NCBI RefSeq assembly: GCF_021556435.1 | Contig: NZ_JAKGCU010000001.1 | Coordinates: 248,001 to 312,000, forward strand | Origin: Gordonia tangerina | GTDB lineage: Bacteria; Actinomycetota; Actinomycetes; Mycobacteriales; Mycobacteriaceae | DNA length: 64,000 nt | Reading direction: 5' to 3' | In this document: positions 33,814 to 42,616 of the stretch, piece after piece | Numbering within the stretch: the stretch's first letter is position 1 | Layout: every line of letters starts with the position of its first letter | Notes under the pieces: generated by a model | Database searches by the model: none | What the model saw: the letters and a program-made list of their open reading frames with translations, nothing else | Told to the model about the DNA's origin: nothing | Made by a program: the position numbers and the translations under genes

Positions 33814-36800
33814 TCGCCGCCAGACCGCGCCGCACCTTCTCCTCGACATCCGCAGCGATCTGCCGATGACGTTCGGCCGCAGCATGTTCACCGATCAGGT
33901 CGGCGAGCTCGGCCAGCACGACATCGATTGGGCCGAACGAGACGCTGGCGGCGTTGAGGCCCGCGATGGTGCCCGACCAGTCGACCAGCAACCGGTAGAG
34001 CCGGGCGGCTTCGTCGACCATGCCGAGCTTGACCAGCGCACGCGCATGGAAGACCTCCATGGACGTCCAGTAGTAGTCGCGGCTGGTGTATGGGTCGGTC
34101 TCGGCGATGGCCCGAGCCTCGTCGATGCGACCAGCATCGATGAGCGCATCGACGTACACCCATCCCACGGCGTGCGGGGTACGTTCGAACACCGCGGCGA
34201 CCTCGTCGACGAGATGGCCGATGGAGCCGCGGAACCAGCCGACGCACAAGTGCCCGATCAGGTCGAACTCCCCGCCGGCCGGCATCCCGGCCGCCCGCAG
34301 CTGCGCGCTGAGCGCGGTGTATTTGGCTGCTGCCGAATCGAGTTCGCCGCGCAGGACGTCGGTGACCGCGCTGAACGCCGACAACACCACCACCAGCTCA
34401 CCCACCCGACCGCTGGTGGCGCATTGCATGCCGGCCTGCATCTGCGCCACCGCACCCGGCAGATCGATCTGCGACATGCGGAGCAGGAACAGATAGAAGC
34501 GGGCGGCCGCCTCGTAGCCTCGGTTGCCGGATTCCTGGGTCAGTTCCAGGAATTCGGCGGCCAACGCCGGGTACTGATTGCGGCTGTCGGGGCCCAGCGC
34601 GGTGAACACGCGTGCGTTGAGTGCGGCACACAGCAGGTCGACGTCGTCGGCGTCCCGGGCCAGCCGCAGCGCCTCTTCGGCGCACTCGATGGCGAAGGCG
34701 TCGTCGGAGCCCTCGAACTCGAACACGGCGCTGATCAGCAGACGCACCCGGTCGATGCCGGTGGCGCCGGTCAGCGCATCGAGCACGGCCGCCGTCATCA
34801 CCTCGTCGGGAACGCCTTTGGTGCGCGTCGACCAGATCCACGGAGTGCGCCAGCAGGTCAACGCCGCCACCACCAGGGCCGGGTCGTCGACGGTCCGCGC
34901 CAGCCGCAACGCGTCCTCGCGTCGAGCGCGCGCGGCCGAGATCTCGCCCCGATGAGCCAGCGCGGTCACCAGATCACACAACGCGTGGACCATCTGCACC
35001 CGATCCTCGGTCGATGCAGTGGCGCGGGCGTGACCGGCCAGGTCATGCAGATCCACCGCGTGCTGCCACAGCGGCGCGGAGTCGGCGGCAAACTCTGTCG
35101 AAAAACGATGACGTGCTGCCTCTTCCACGATTCTCAACGCATCGTCGGCGGTGCTGCTCGATGCGCCGAGCGCCGCGTGCACGGCCAACTCGTCGGTGAC
35201 CGTGGGGTTGCGGGCGGCCAGCAACTGCATGGTGCGCCAGTGCAGCCGCCGGCGCCGCAACGTCGGGATGGCGTCGTAGACGGCGTCACGCATCAGAACA
35301 TGGGTGAACCGCACGCGGTCGGCTTCGGCGCTGAGCAGACCGGCCACCACCGCCGAGTCGATGGCGTCGAGCACGGTGTCCTCGGCATCGTCGTCGGGCC
35401 AGAGTCCGATGATGGTGTCGACGTCGCACTCACGGCCGCAGACGGCGGCCAGGCGCAGCATCGTGACCGTCTGTTCGGGGAGTCGCTCCACCCGGCGTAG
35501 CAACACCTCCCGCACTCCGCTGGGCACCGCCGTCTGCGCGTCTCGGGTGCCGCGGGAGGCCACGAGTTTCGCCAATTCGCGTACGAACAGTGGGTTCCCG
35601 TCGGTGCGCGAACGCAGCAGCGCCAAAGTCGGGTCGTCGACCGGGTCGAGGCCGGCGTCGGCGGCCAGCGCCCGGATTCCGTCATCGGACAGTCCCGCCA
35701 GAACGAGATGATCGGCGGTGGCGGAGATCAATGCGGCTGCGGTGGCGAGTAGTTCGATGCTCGCCTCCGACGGCCGGTAGGTTGCGACCACCAGTGCCGG
35801 CCGGTCGGCCAGCCAGGTGACGAGTTGTCGAAGTACCTGCAGGGTGGCGCTGTCGGCGCGGTGGGTGTCGTCGATGATCAGGGCCACCCCGTGGCCATCG
35901 GCGATGCGGGACTCGCAGGCACCACGCACCTGCCGGGCGATCAGGAACGGGTCGTCGATCTCGTTGTCGCCGTCGAGTTCTGCCACCACCTCACGCCACG
36001 CCCAGGCGCTCGGGGCGCCGTCGACCTCCGGGCACTGCCCGAATGCGGTGACCCATCCCGACGCGCGCAGGTGCTGACCGAAGGTTCGTGCCAGGGTGGT
36101 CTTCCCGCCACCGGCCTCCGCGGTGACCCACACGATGCGTAGCCCGGTACGCCGCGCCGTCTCGGCATGCTCGGCGAGCTTCTCGAGTTCGGATTCCCGT
36201 CCGGCGGACTCCCGGTGTTCCGGACCTGCGGAGCGGTCCACCTCGGGTGGGTCGGCGTAGACGGTCGGCGGGGCCTCGGGAGCCCGTGTCGCGGTGGGTG
36301 CATCGAGCGCGGGGTCCTGTTGCAGGATGTCCGATTCGAGAGTGCGGATCTTGACCGACGGGTCCACCCCGAGTTCGTCGGCGAGGTACTCGCGCAGCGT
36401 CCGCAGGGTGCGCAGCGCGTCGGCCTGACGGCCCAGCCGGTACTGCGCGAGCGCCAGGAGTCCGAACAACTCCTCGCGGGTGGAATGGGTCTCGCACAGC
36501 GCGGGCAGTTCGGCGACGACCTCCGCCGGACGTCCCAGATCCAGGGCGGCGGCTGCGCGCTGTTCTACGGTGTGCAACCACAGCTCGTCGAGGCGTGCCA
36601 CCTCCGGGCCCGCCCACTCGTCGGCGGCATGCGGACCGAACGGGTCACCGCGCCAGAGCGATTGCGCCTCGCCGAGGCGGGCGTAGCGGCCAGCCGGGTC
36701 GGGGCCCGCGGTCCCGGCCAGATCGGCGAAGCGCCACAGGTCCACCGCATCTCGGGGTAGGTGCAGCGCATAGCCGGGAGGTTCGCTCACCAGGATCCGC

Positions 36801-37078
36801 GCCGGGGTGCGTGGCGCCCGCTGCGGTTCGAGGATGCGGCGCAGGTTGGAGATGTGCACCTGCAATCCGGCGAGAGCCTTCGGTGGCGGCTCGCCGTTCC
36901 ACAGGTCGTCGATGAGTCGATCGGTGGACACCACCCGGCCGTCGGCGGCGGCGAGGCGCGCCAGAACCGCGCGCCCACGCCGCGACTTGATCTCGGCGGG
37001 ACGGCCGTCGACGTCGGCGCGGACGGTCCCGGACAGGGTGATAGACACGACGGGACCCGCTTCGACGTCCATCGACAT
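33806..37078 (-). CDS. SARP/AfsR-type ATPase transcriptional regulator
   Basis: This 1,090-residue protein has an OmpR-type winged helix (about 12-108, SRRGRAVLARLA, LQVHISNLRRIL), a BTAD domain (about 110-255), a linker, then an AAA/NACHT-like ATPase with Walker A TAEAGGGKTT (319-328) and Walker B VALIIDDTH (398-406). A long alpha-helical TPR/MalT-like part fills about 600-1090. Such regulators bind direct repeats upstream of secondary or lipid metabolism genes after ATP-driven assembly. GAGGAG eight bases before the ATG supports the start. Its targets are unknown. Confidence 0.92.
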   Translation of the reverse strand: MSMDVEAGPVVSITLSGTVRADVDGRPAEIKSRRGRAVLARLAAADGRVVSTDRLIDDLWNGEPPPKALAGLQVHISNLRRILEPQRAPRTPARILVSEPPGYALHLPRDAVDLWRFADLAGTAGPDPAGRYARLGEAQSLWRGDPFGPHAADEWAGPEVARLDELWLHTVEQRAAAALDLGRPAEVVAELPALCETHSTREELFGLLALAQYRLGRQADALRTLRTLREYLADELGVDPSVKIRTLESDILQQDPALDAPTATRAPEAPPTVYADPPEVDRSAGPEHRESAGRESELEKLAEHAETARRTGLRIVWVTAEAGGGKTTLARTFGQHLRASGWVTAFGQCPEVDGAPSAWAWREVVAELDGDNEIDDPFLIARQVRGACESRIADGHGVALIIDDTHRADSATLQVLRQLVTWLADRPALVVATYRPSEASIELLATAAALISATADHLVLAGLSDDGIRALAADAGLDPVDDPTLALLRSRTDGNPLFVRELAKLVASRGTRDAQTAVPSGVREVLLRRVERLPEQTVTMLRLAAVCGRECDVDTIIGLWPDDDAEDTVLDAIDSAVVAGLLSAEADRVRFTHVLMRDAVYDAIPTLRRRRLHWRTMQLLAARNPTVTDELAVHAALGASSSTADDALRIVEEAARHRFSTEFAADSAPLWQHAVDLHDLAGHARATASTEDRVQMVHALCDLVTALAHRGEISAARARREDALRLARTVDDPALVVAALTCWRTPWIWSTRTKGVPDEVMTAAVLDALTGATGIDRVRLLISAVFEFEGSDDAFAIECAEEALRLARDADDVDLLCAALNARVFTALGPDSRNQYPALAAEFLELTQESGNRGYEAAARFYLFLLRMSQIDLPGAVAQMQAGMQCATSGRVGELVVVLSAFSAVTDVLRGELDSAAAKYTALSAQLRAAGMPAGGEFDLIGHLCVGWFRGSIGHLVDEVAAVFERTPHAVGWVYVDALIDAGRIDEARAIAETDPYTSRDYYWTSMEVFHARALVKLGMVDEAARLYRLLVDWSGTIAGLNAASVSFGPIDVVLAELADLIGEHAAAERHRQIAADVEEKVRRGLAAIS

Positions 37079-37295
37079 CGTTCACGCTCCTCGCCGCCCG
37101 CGGCGCGCCATCCGCCGTCCCCATCGAAGATTATCGCCGTGACGTGGCAATTGCGTGCGGTTCATCCGTCTGGTCGACGACTGTCCGATTCTCTCGGCGA
37201 CATCGGCGTTGCCGTCGGCAGGGTTCGGGTGCCCCGCCGGCATCGCCGGAGGCGGTAGGGCGCCCAGGGCCTACGCGTACCGGTCGGGCCCGTGA

Positions 37296-37721
37296 TCAGC
37301 CGCCGAAACGTTCCTGCGCGCAGCTGCAGATGGCGTCGAGGTGCAGGCCGAAGGTGAGGCCCCCGGTCGCGCCGTATTCGGTCAGGCGCTCGGCGCCGCG
37401 GGCGTACAGGCGTCTGGCTCCGGTCGGGTTGCCGCGCTCGTGATGGGTGAGACCCACGCAGAGCTGTGCGAGCCCCTGCCACAGTGGACGCTCATCCACT
37501 GGGCAGTCCTTCCAGCGGTTCTCGAAGACCTCGTGGGCGGAAAACGGCCGCCCCTCGGCGAGTAGTCGGCGGGCCAGCTCGATCGTCTGCTGTGGCGGCA
37601 ACGCCTCCTCGGGAACCGGCTCGACACCCTCCGCGCCGTAGGGCAATGGTCGCCCCAGCCGGTCACGCGGACGCGCCTGGCGGGCGTGACCCTCGCTATC
37701 GCGGTCGCGGTGCTGAGTCAT
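37296..37721 (-). CDS. DUF309 domain protein
   Basis: This 141-residue protein has the DUF309 signature ARRLLAEGRPFSAHEVFENRWK (about 50-71), with the conserved HEVFE, and LWQGLAQLCVGLTHHERGNPTGARRLYARGAERL after it. The N-terminus is polar and rich in Arg/Asp. It is an all-helical small cytoplasmic protein of unknown function, found in many actinobacteria and archaea. It is monocistronic. Confidence 0.88.
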   Translation of the reverse strand: MTQHRDRDSEGHARQARPRDRLGRPLPYGAEGVEPVPEEALPPQQTIELARRLLAEGRPFSAHEVFENRWKDCPVDERPLWQGLAQLCVGLTHHERGNPTGARRLYARGAERLTEYGATGGLTFGLHLDAICSCAQERFGG

Positions 37722-37787
37722 GACGCCACCACTCGCATGACTCCGACTCTACGTCGTGGGTCACGTGCCGAGAAACGAGATGACCTC

Positions 37788-37806
37788 GCTGGTCGGTGAC
37801 CAGCGG
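37788..37806. repeat. perfect hairpin (CGCTGGTC-GGT-GACCAGCG)
   Basis: An 8-bp stem with a 3-base loop lies immediately before the GTG of a possible small ORF. It could hide a ribosome-binding site or serve as an operator. Confidence 0.6.
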
Positions 37807-37973
37807 TGTTACCGACCCGGCGAGACGAGATCGACGAAGCGGCGCTCGAACGACTCCATCAGCACAACCTCGGCTGCGGAATCGGCGACCGCTGTGGCAT
37901 CGACAACCGCGACGACACCGGCCACCTGCAGCCGATCAACCCGAGTTTCGAGAACACCTGGCCGCGTTGGTGA
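37806..37973 (+). CDS. possible 55-residue small protein or gene fragment
   Basis: A GTG-initiated frame encodes RRDEIDEAALERLHQHNLGC, then GIGDRCGIDNRDDTGH, and ends PSFENTWPRW-stop. Third codon positions are overwhelmingly G or C, unlike the competing frames, so it looks translated or recently so. Two Cys and several His/Asp could bind metal. There is no clear Shine-Dalgarno site, and an in-frame TGA precedes the GTG by two codons. It may be the tail of a lost gene. Confidence 0.4.
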   Translation: MLPTRRDEIDEAALERLHQHNLGCGIGDRCGIDNRDDTGHLQPINPSFENTWPRW

Positions 37974-38004
37974 GTGCCTCCTGAAATCGGCTTCGTGGGG
38001 GTCG

Positions 38005-38026
38005 TCCGAGGGGATATCCCCTCGGA
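38005..38026. promoter_or_regulatory. perfect 22-bp palindrome
   Basis: TCCGAGGGGAT meets its exact complement ATCCCCTCGGA with no spacer. It lies in the gap between the small ORF (plus) and the APC permease (minus). It is an operator or terminator candidate; there is no T-run. Confidence 0.6.
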
Positions 38027-38105
38027 TGGGCCTGACACGGCTGATTGCGGTCAACGCTCTCGGACTCCAGTCACTTTCATGGGAATCCGGAATAGTTGGT
38101 TGGTA

Positions 38106-39371
38106 CTACCTGCGGGGATGCCGTATCGTCCGCACCAGATAGACGGCCACGCCGAGTGCGACCACCACGCAACCGGCGATCACCGAGCCGACCGGCAAAG
38201 TCGCGGCGAGGCTGACACAGCCGACGAGACCCAGGGTGGTGACCACCCGCGCCGGCCGCCGCTCATCGCGGGTCAGGGTGGCCGCCGACGCGTTGGCGAT
38301 GGCGTAGTAGAGAAGCACACCGAACGACGAGAACCCGATTGCGCCACGCACATCGACGGTGGCGGCCAGCACCGCAACGATGACGCCGATCGCCAGTTCG
38401 GCATGATGCGGCACCCGGTGCTGTGGATGGATCGCGGCCAGCCAGCGGGGCAGGTGACCGTCGCGCGCCATGGCGAGGGTGGTACGCGAGACACCCAGCA
38501 CCATCGCCAGCAGCGAGCCGATCGCCGCGACCGCGGCACCCACTTGAACCACCGGCGCCAATCCGGAAGCACCTGCGGCGCGCACGGTTTCGACGAGTGG
38601 TGCCGCTGCGTCGGCCAGCCCGGCAGGACCGACGACCGCCAGCGCGGAGACCGCCACCGCCACATAGACCACCAGGACGATGCCCAAAGCGGCGGGGATC
38701 GCACGACCGATGGTGCGGGCGGGATCGCGGACCTCCTCACCGAGCGTGGCGATCCGCGCGTACCCAGCGAAAGCGAAGAACAGGAGTGCGGCGGCCTGCA
38801 GAACCCCGTACACGGAGGCATCGTCGCCGATCGAGAGGTGCTCACCCGCGTCGGACGGGGTCGACGACACCGCGGTCACCACGACCGCGGCCAGCACGGC
38901 CAGCACCACCGCGACGATCAGCCGCGTCGCGAGCGCCGACTTCTGGATGCCCCGATAGTTGACCGCGGTGACCCCGACGACCGCGGCCATCGCGACGGCG
39001 TGCGCGTGTTCGGGCCATACGTAGACACCGACCGTCAAAGCCATTGCGGCGCAGGACGCGGTCTTACCCACCACAAAACACCAGCCGGCGAGGTAGCCCC
39101 AGATCTCGCCGAGACGTTCGCGACCGTAGACGTACGTGCCGCCGGAGACGGGGTACAGCGCCGCGAGTCGAGCCGAGGAGGTGGCGTTGCAGTAGGCGAT
39201 CACCGCGGCGATCGCCAGACCCACCAGCAGGCCCGATCCGGCCGCCTGCGCGGCCGGTGCCAGCACGGCGAACACGCCCGCGCCGATCATCGATCCGAGG
39301 CCGATGGTCACCGCATCGCCGACGCCGAGTCGCCGCGTGAGTTCACCACCGGACCTGGCGTCGTTGGTCAC
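38106..39371 (-). CDS. APC-family amino acid/amine permease
   Basis: This protein has 421 residues from GTG 39371, chosen because TACACT lies seven bases upstream (leaderless) and the length fits the family; a longer ORF upstream is Arg-rich and unlikely. Twelve hydrophobic segments are visible. The first carries VTIGLGSMIGAGVFAVLAPAA, the APC unwound-helix signature, and LYPVSGGTYVYGRERLG follows. It is an inner-membrane importer of an amino acid or related compound. It starts 5 bp after the beta-lactamase-like gene ends. Confidence 0.88.
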   Translation of the reverse strand: MTNDARSGGELTRRLGVGDAVTIGLGSMIGAGVFAVLAPAAQAAGSGLLVGLAIAAVIAYCNATSSARLAALYPVSGGTYVYGRERLGEIWGYLAGWCFVVGKTASCAAMALTVGVYVWPEHAHAVAMAAVVGVTAVNYRGIQKSALATRLIVAVVLAVLAAVVVTAVSSTPSDAGEHLSIGDDASVYGVLQAAALLFFAFAGYARIATLGEEVRDPARTIGRAIPAALGIVLVVYVAVAVSALAVVGPAGLADAAAPLVETVRAAGASGLAPVVQVGAAVAAIGSLLAMVLGVSRTTLAMARDGHLPRWLAAIHPQHRVPHHAELAIGVIVAVLAATVDVRGAIGFSSFGVLLYYAIANASAATLTRDERRPARVVTTLGLVGCVSLAATLPVGSVIAGCVVVALGVAVYLVRTIRHPRR

Positions 39372-39376
39372 GACGG

Positions 39377-40279
39377 TCAGTGTAAGTGGGCGACGACCCC
39401 GGGAGGATGAACGTTCGGTACCGCGAGGCCGCCGGCGCCGGGTGAACCGACCCGATCGCGCATCACGTCGACCGCTGCCGTCGCAGCCATGGTCACCGAC
39501 CGACGCAGGGTCTGCCAGTCGGGATCCGGGGATGTCTGCCGACCGAGGATTGCGACCACGAATTGCCGGTCCGCGCCGACGAACCCGGCACTGTGCAGAT
39601 GCGCGGTGTCTGCGGGCCACCGCATCCAACCCTGTTTGGCTGCGGTGACGTCACGAATCCCGGGCGCTTGCAGACCGAAGGCCTGTTCGAAACCGTCGGC
39701 GGCGACGGGCGGTGCCTGTGCGAGAGCACCGATTATGACGTCGGCGTCGGGCGGCGGCATCTCGGCCACGTGTGCCAGGAGCCGTGTCGCGTCGTGTGCG
39801 GTCGTGGTCATCCAACCCCAGAAATCGGGGTCGACCGGGGCCGCGGTGTCGGTCAGCCCGAGTCGGGTGGCCACCCGTCCGACCGCGCCCATCCCGTCGA
39901 ACCTCGTCCACAAGTCGTTCATCGCGCTGTCATCGCTGGGACCGAGTGCGCGGCGGATGAGTTCGACATCGCTCGCGCTCAGCGGGAGAGCATCAGAACG
40001 TCGGCGATCCAACACGTCTACCGCGACGACGACTTTCGCCAACGATGCGCTGAACATCGGCCCCGTGGCCTGGCCGTTCCCGACCACGTCGCCGGTGACG
40101 CGGTCCAGAACGGCCACCGCCACGTCGACGTCGGCTATCGCACCCGCAGCGACGTCGGCGGCGCGCATCGCCCGTGACCCGATGCTCGACGAGTGGGCCG
40201 TGTCCGCGGCCGCCGTGGTCCGCTCGGCCGGCAACCGTGCTGTCGGAACGCGCAATCCGATCATGGCGGTGATCAGCAA
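39377..40279 (-). CDS. beta-lactamase-fold serine hydrolase (class A-like)
   Basis: This is about 300 residues. SASLAK (catalytic SxxK) and PSDDSAMNDLW (SDN-like) are visible; the KTG box is replaced by AAKQGWMRW. Such proteins in mycobacteria (LppW/LpqF-like) act on the cell wall rather than on beta-lactams. A hydrophobic anchor (TRWAGVATILLITAMIGL) begins upstream of the first usable start (TTG 40279), so the true start is unclear. An unusual start codon or a frameshift is possible. Confidence 0.72.
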   Translation of the reverse strand: MLITAMIGLRVPTARLPAERTTAAADTAHSSSIGSRAMRAADVAAGAIADVDVAVAVLDRVTGDVVGNGQATGPMFSASLAKVVVAVDVLDRRRSDALPLSASDVELIRRALGPSDDSAMNDLWTRFDGMGAVGRVATRLGLTDTAAPVDPDFWGWMTTTAHDATRLLAHVAEMPPPDADVIIGALAQAPPVAADGFEQAFGLQAPGIRDVTAAKQGWMRWPADTAHLHSAGFVGADRQFVVAILGRQTSPDPDWQTLRRSVTMAATAAVDVMRDRVGSPGAGGLAVPNVHPPGVVAHLH

Positions 40280-40433
40280 GATCGTGGCGACCCCGGCCCA
40301 CCGCGTGACCGCACCACCCGTGCGCCTGCCGATGATGGGTCGTGTGCCGCAACGTCGTCTCGTAGGTCCGATATGTCCGAATCTACGCCGTTGGCCGCTG
40401 TGCGGCCGCTCGCGCGCGTTGGTGCCGAACGCG

Positions 40434-41318
40434 TCAGCGAAGGGTCGGGGGTGTCGCGCCCACGGTCGGTCTGGCCTCGGCTGTCGGGTTGCGATTCGCG
40501 CGGCGCGCGGTTCGGCCCACCCCGAGCGCGAGGACGGCCATCGACATCACCGCCGCGATCGCGCCGGCCGCGGCGACCTGCGTGATGGTCGGATAGAAGA
40601 TGGCCACCACCGCGGGCGCCGACACCGTGATGAGCAGCGGAATGGGTAGTGACCACCGCGGCGCCTGTCCACGGACCGTGCCCCGCCACGGGTCGGGCAG
40701 CAGCATCCCGGCGCCCACGACCAGCAGGGTCGAGATGATGACATCGCTGGGTCGGTGCCAGCCGGCGGCGACGATGACGAATTCGAGCACCGCGGCCCAG
40801 GTACCCACCAGGGTGCCGACGTAAGGGCGCAGGAGGGGCGGACTGGCCAGCACCAGTACCACCACGACCGCCGTCACCGCGGCGGCATGACCACTCGGCG
40901 CGGAGTTCGCGGTCTCCGCGATCCAGGAATGCAACTGCGGACGCGTGAGCACGTGATCACGCAGGAACTGCACGACCAGCACCGTCGCCGGCGCGAAGGC
41001 CAGCAGTGCGGCGGTGCTCGCAAGGCCACGGCGGGCGTCGGTGCGTGAGGAGAACCGGCGGCACTGCACCAGCACCACCACCGACGCCGCCACCGCGATC
41101 CACAAGGCGGGATTGGAGACGACGTCGATGGTGAGCGGGAGAGGGAGGTCATCGACCGCGGGGAGGGCCCGGCACACGTCGAGCAGCCATTGATCGACGC
41201 GCTGGCCGGGCCGCGTCCACACGGCCACGGCGAACACCGCGGCCGCAAGGAGGAATGCGGCCGTCACCACCGCTGCGCGCGAGAGGGAGGAACGTCGCGC
41301 AGCGGTGGATCCGGTCAC
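40434..41318 (-). CDS. PAP2-family phosphatase (membrane)
   Basis: This protein has 294 residues from GTG 41318 (TAGGTT seven bases upstream, leaderless); ATG 41351 is an alternative. Six or more membrane helices are predicted. The acid phosphatase signature reads RDHVLTRP (K replaced by R in KxxxxxxRP), APSGHAAAV and GWHRPSDVI (the His/Asp of SRxxxxxHxxxD). It probably dephosphorylates an isoprenoid or glycerol phospholipid on the outer face of the membrane. It is divergent from the desaturase operon and upstream of the beta-lactamase-fold gene. Confidence 0.88.
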   Translation of the reverse strand: MTGSTAARRSSLSRAAVVTAAFLLAAAVFAVAVWTRPGQRVDQWLLDVCRALPAVDDLPLPLTIDVVSNPALWIAVAASVVVLVQCRRFSSRTDARRGLASTAALLAFAPATVLVVQFLRDHVLTRPQLHSWIAETANSAPSGHAAAVTAVVVVLVLASPPLLRPYVGTLVGTWAAVLEFVIVAAGWHRPSDVIISTLLVVGAGMLLPDPWRGTVRGQAPRWSLPIPLLITVSAPAVVAIFYPTITQVAAAGAIAAVMSMAVLALGVGRTARRANRNPTAEARPTVGATPPTLR

Positions 41319-41495
41319 GAAAGCCAACCTAGAGCCCGAAGCTGGGAGCATTCTGCAGACAACCTGAGGACTCTCAGTGTTGACTGGGTGTCTGCGGTGG
41401 ACTCGAGCCCACGGTCGACCGGAAATCGATGGATCGGGCCCCGCCCGCGCGGTTCTGTGTACAGTCGTGCACAAGGTTCACCGGAGGTGCCACGC

Positions 41496-42608
41496 ATGGA
41501 TCTGCTCAAGTGGAGCAAACGCCCGGCGGCCGACGTCGAGGCCAGAAAACCAGAGGTCAACATCGTGCGCGGGCTCATCGCCCGCGCCACCACGCCATTG
41601 CTGCCCGACGACTACCTGCACCTGCTCAACCCGCTGTGGTCGGCGCGCGAACTGCGCGGCCGCGTGCTGGAGGTGGTGCGCGAGACCGAGGACTCGGCCA
41701 CGGTCACCATCCGCACCGGTTGGGGGTTTCCGGACTCGTACAAACCGGGCCAATACGTCGGGATCGGGCTGCAGGTGGGCGGTCGCTGGCATTGGCGGTC
41801 GTACTCGCTGACGTCGATCGGCGACACCTCCGACACGACGATCGCGATCACCGTCAAGGCCAATCCCGACGGTTTTCTCTCCACACATCTCGTCGATGGG
41901 GTGTCGCCGGGGACCGTGATCCGGCTCGCCGCACCCAAAGGCGATTTCCATCTGCCCGAGCCGCTGCCCGACAGCGTGCTGTTCCTCACCGCCGGGAGCG
42001 GCATCACTCCGGTCATGTCGATGCTGCGGTCGCTACGGTCGCGGGAGAACGTGCCCGACATCGTCCACGTGCACTCCGCGCCGACCCGCGACGACGTGAT
42101 CTTCCTCGAGGAACTCGAGAAGATGGACGCCGACGTCCTCTCCTACGACCTGCAGTTGCAGCTGACGCGCGAGCAGGGCAAGTTCGACATCGGGCAACTC
42201 GACGCCGAGGTGCCGGACTGGCGGGACCGCCAGTGCTGGGCGTGCGGGCCGGTGGCAATGCTCGACACGGTCGAGGAGCGCTTCACCGAGGAGGGGCTGC
42301 GCGACCAGTTGCACATCGAACGGTTCGCGATCGCGCGGACCGATGTGGGTGGTGAAGGCGGCACCGTCACCTTCGCCAAGTCGGGGAAGAGCGCCGAGAT
42401 CGACGGCGCCACCACACTCCTTGAAGCAGGCGAGGAGTTGGGAATCCAGATGCCGTTCGGCTGCCGAATGGGTATCTGCCAAACCTGCGTGGTACCCCTC
42501 GCCGGGGGATATGTGCGCGACCTGCGCAACGGCGAGGAACGCCGCGAGGGTGAACGAATCCAGACATGCATCAGCAGCGTGTCCGGGGAATGCACACTCG
42601 ACCTCTAG
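41496..42608 (+). CDS. ferredoxin-NADP reductase-type electron donor for DesA3 (Rv3230c-like)
   Basis: This protein has 370 residues from the ATG with GGAGG eight bases upstream. Domains: FAD-binding (RSYSLTS), NADPH-binding (FLTAGSGITPVMSML and CGPVAML) and a C-terminal plant-type [2Fe-2S] cluster with Cys in GCRMGICQTC and IQTC. It passes electrons from NADPH to the downstream desaturase. The gap to desA3 is only 8 bp, the same order as Rv3230c-Rv3229c in M. tuberculosis, where the pair makes oleoyl-CoA. Confidence 0.93.
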   Translation: MDLLKWSKRPAADVEARKPEVNIVRGLIARATTPLLPDDYLHLLNPLWSARELRGRVLEVVRETEDSATVTIRTGWGFPDSYKPGQYVGIGLQVGGRWHWRSYSLTSIGDTSDTTIAITVKANPDGFLSTHLVDGVSPGTVIRLAAPKGDFHLPEPLPDSVLFLTAGSGITPVMSMLRSLRSRENVPDIVHVHSAPTRDDVIFLEELEKMDADVLSYDLQLQLTREQGKFDIGQLDAEVPDWRDRQCWACGPVAMLDTVEERFTEEGLRDQLHIERFAIARTDVGGEGGTVTFAKSGKSAEIDGATTLLEAGEELGIQMPFGCRMGICQTCVVPLAGGYVRDLRNGEERREGERIQTCISSVSGECTLDL

Positions 42609-42616
42609 GGGGATCG

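Noticed and set aside
33866..35500. 544-residue plus-strand frame
   Set aside because: Antisense to the SARP/AfsR-type regulator, whose domains are clear; Arg/Gln/His-rich composition.
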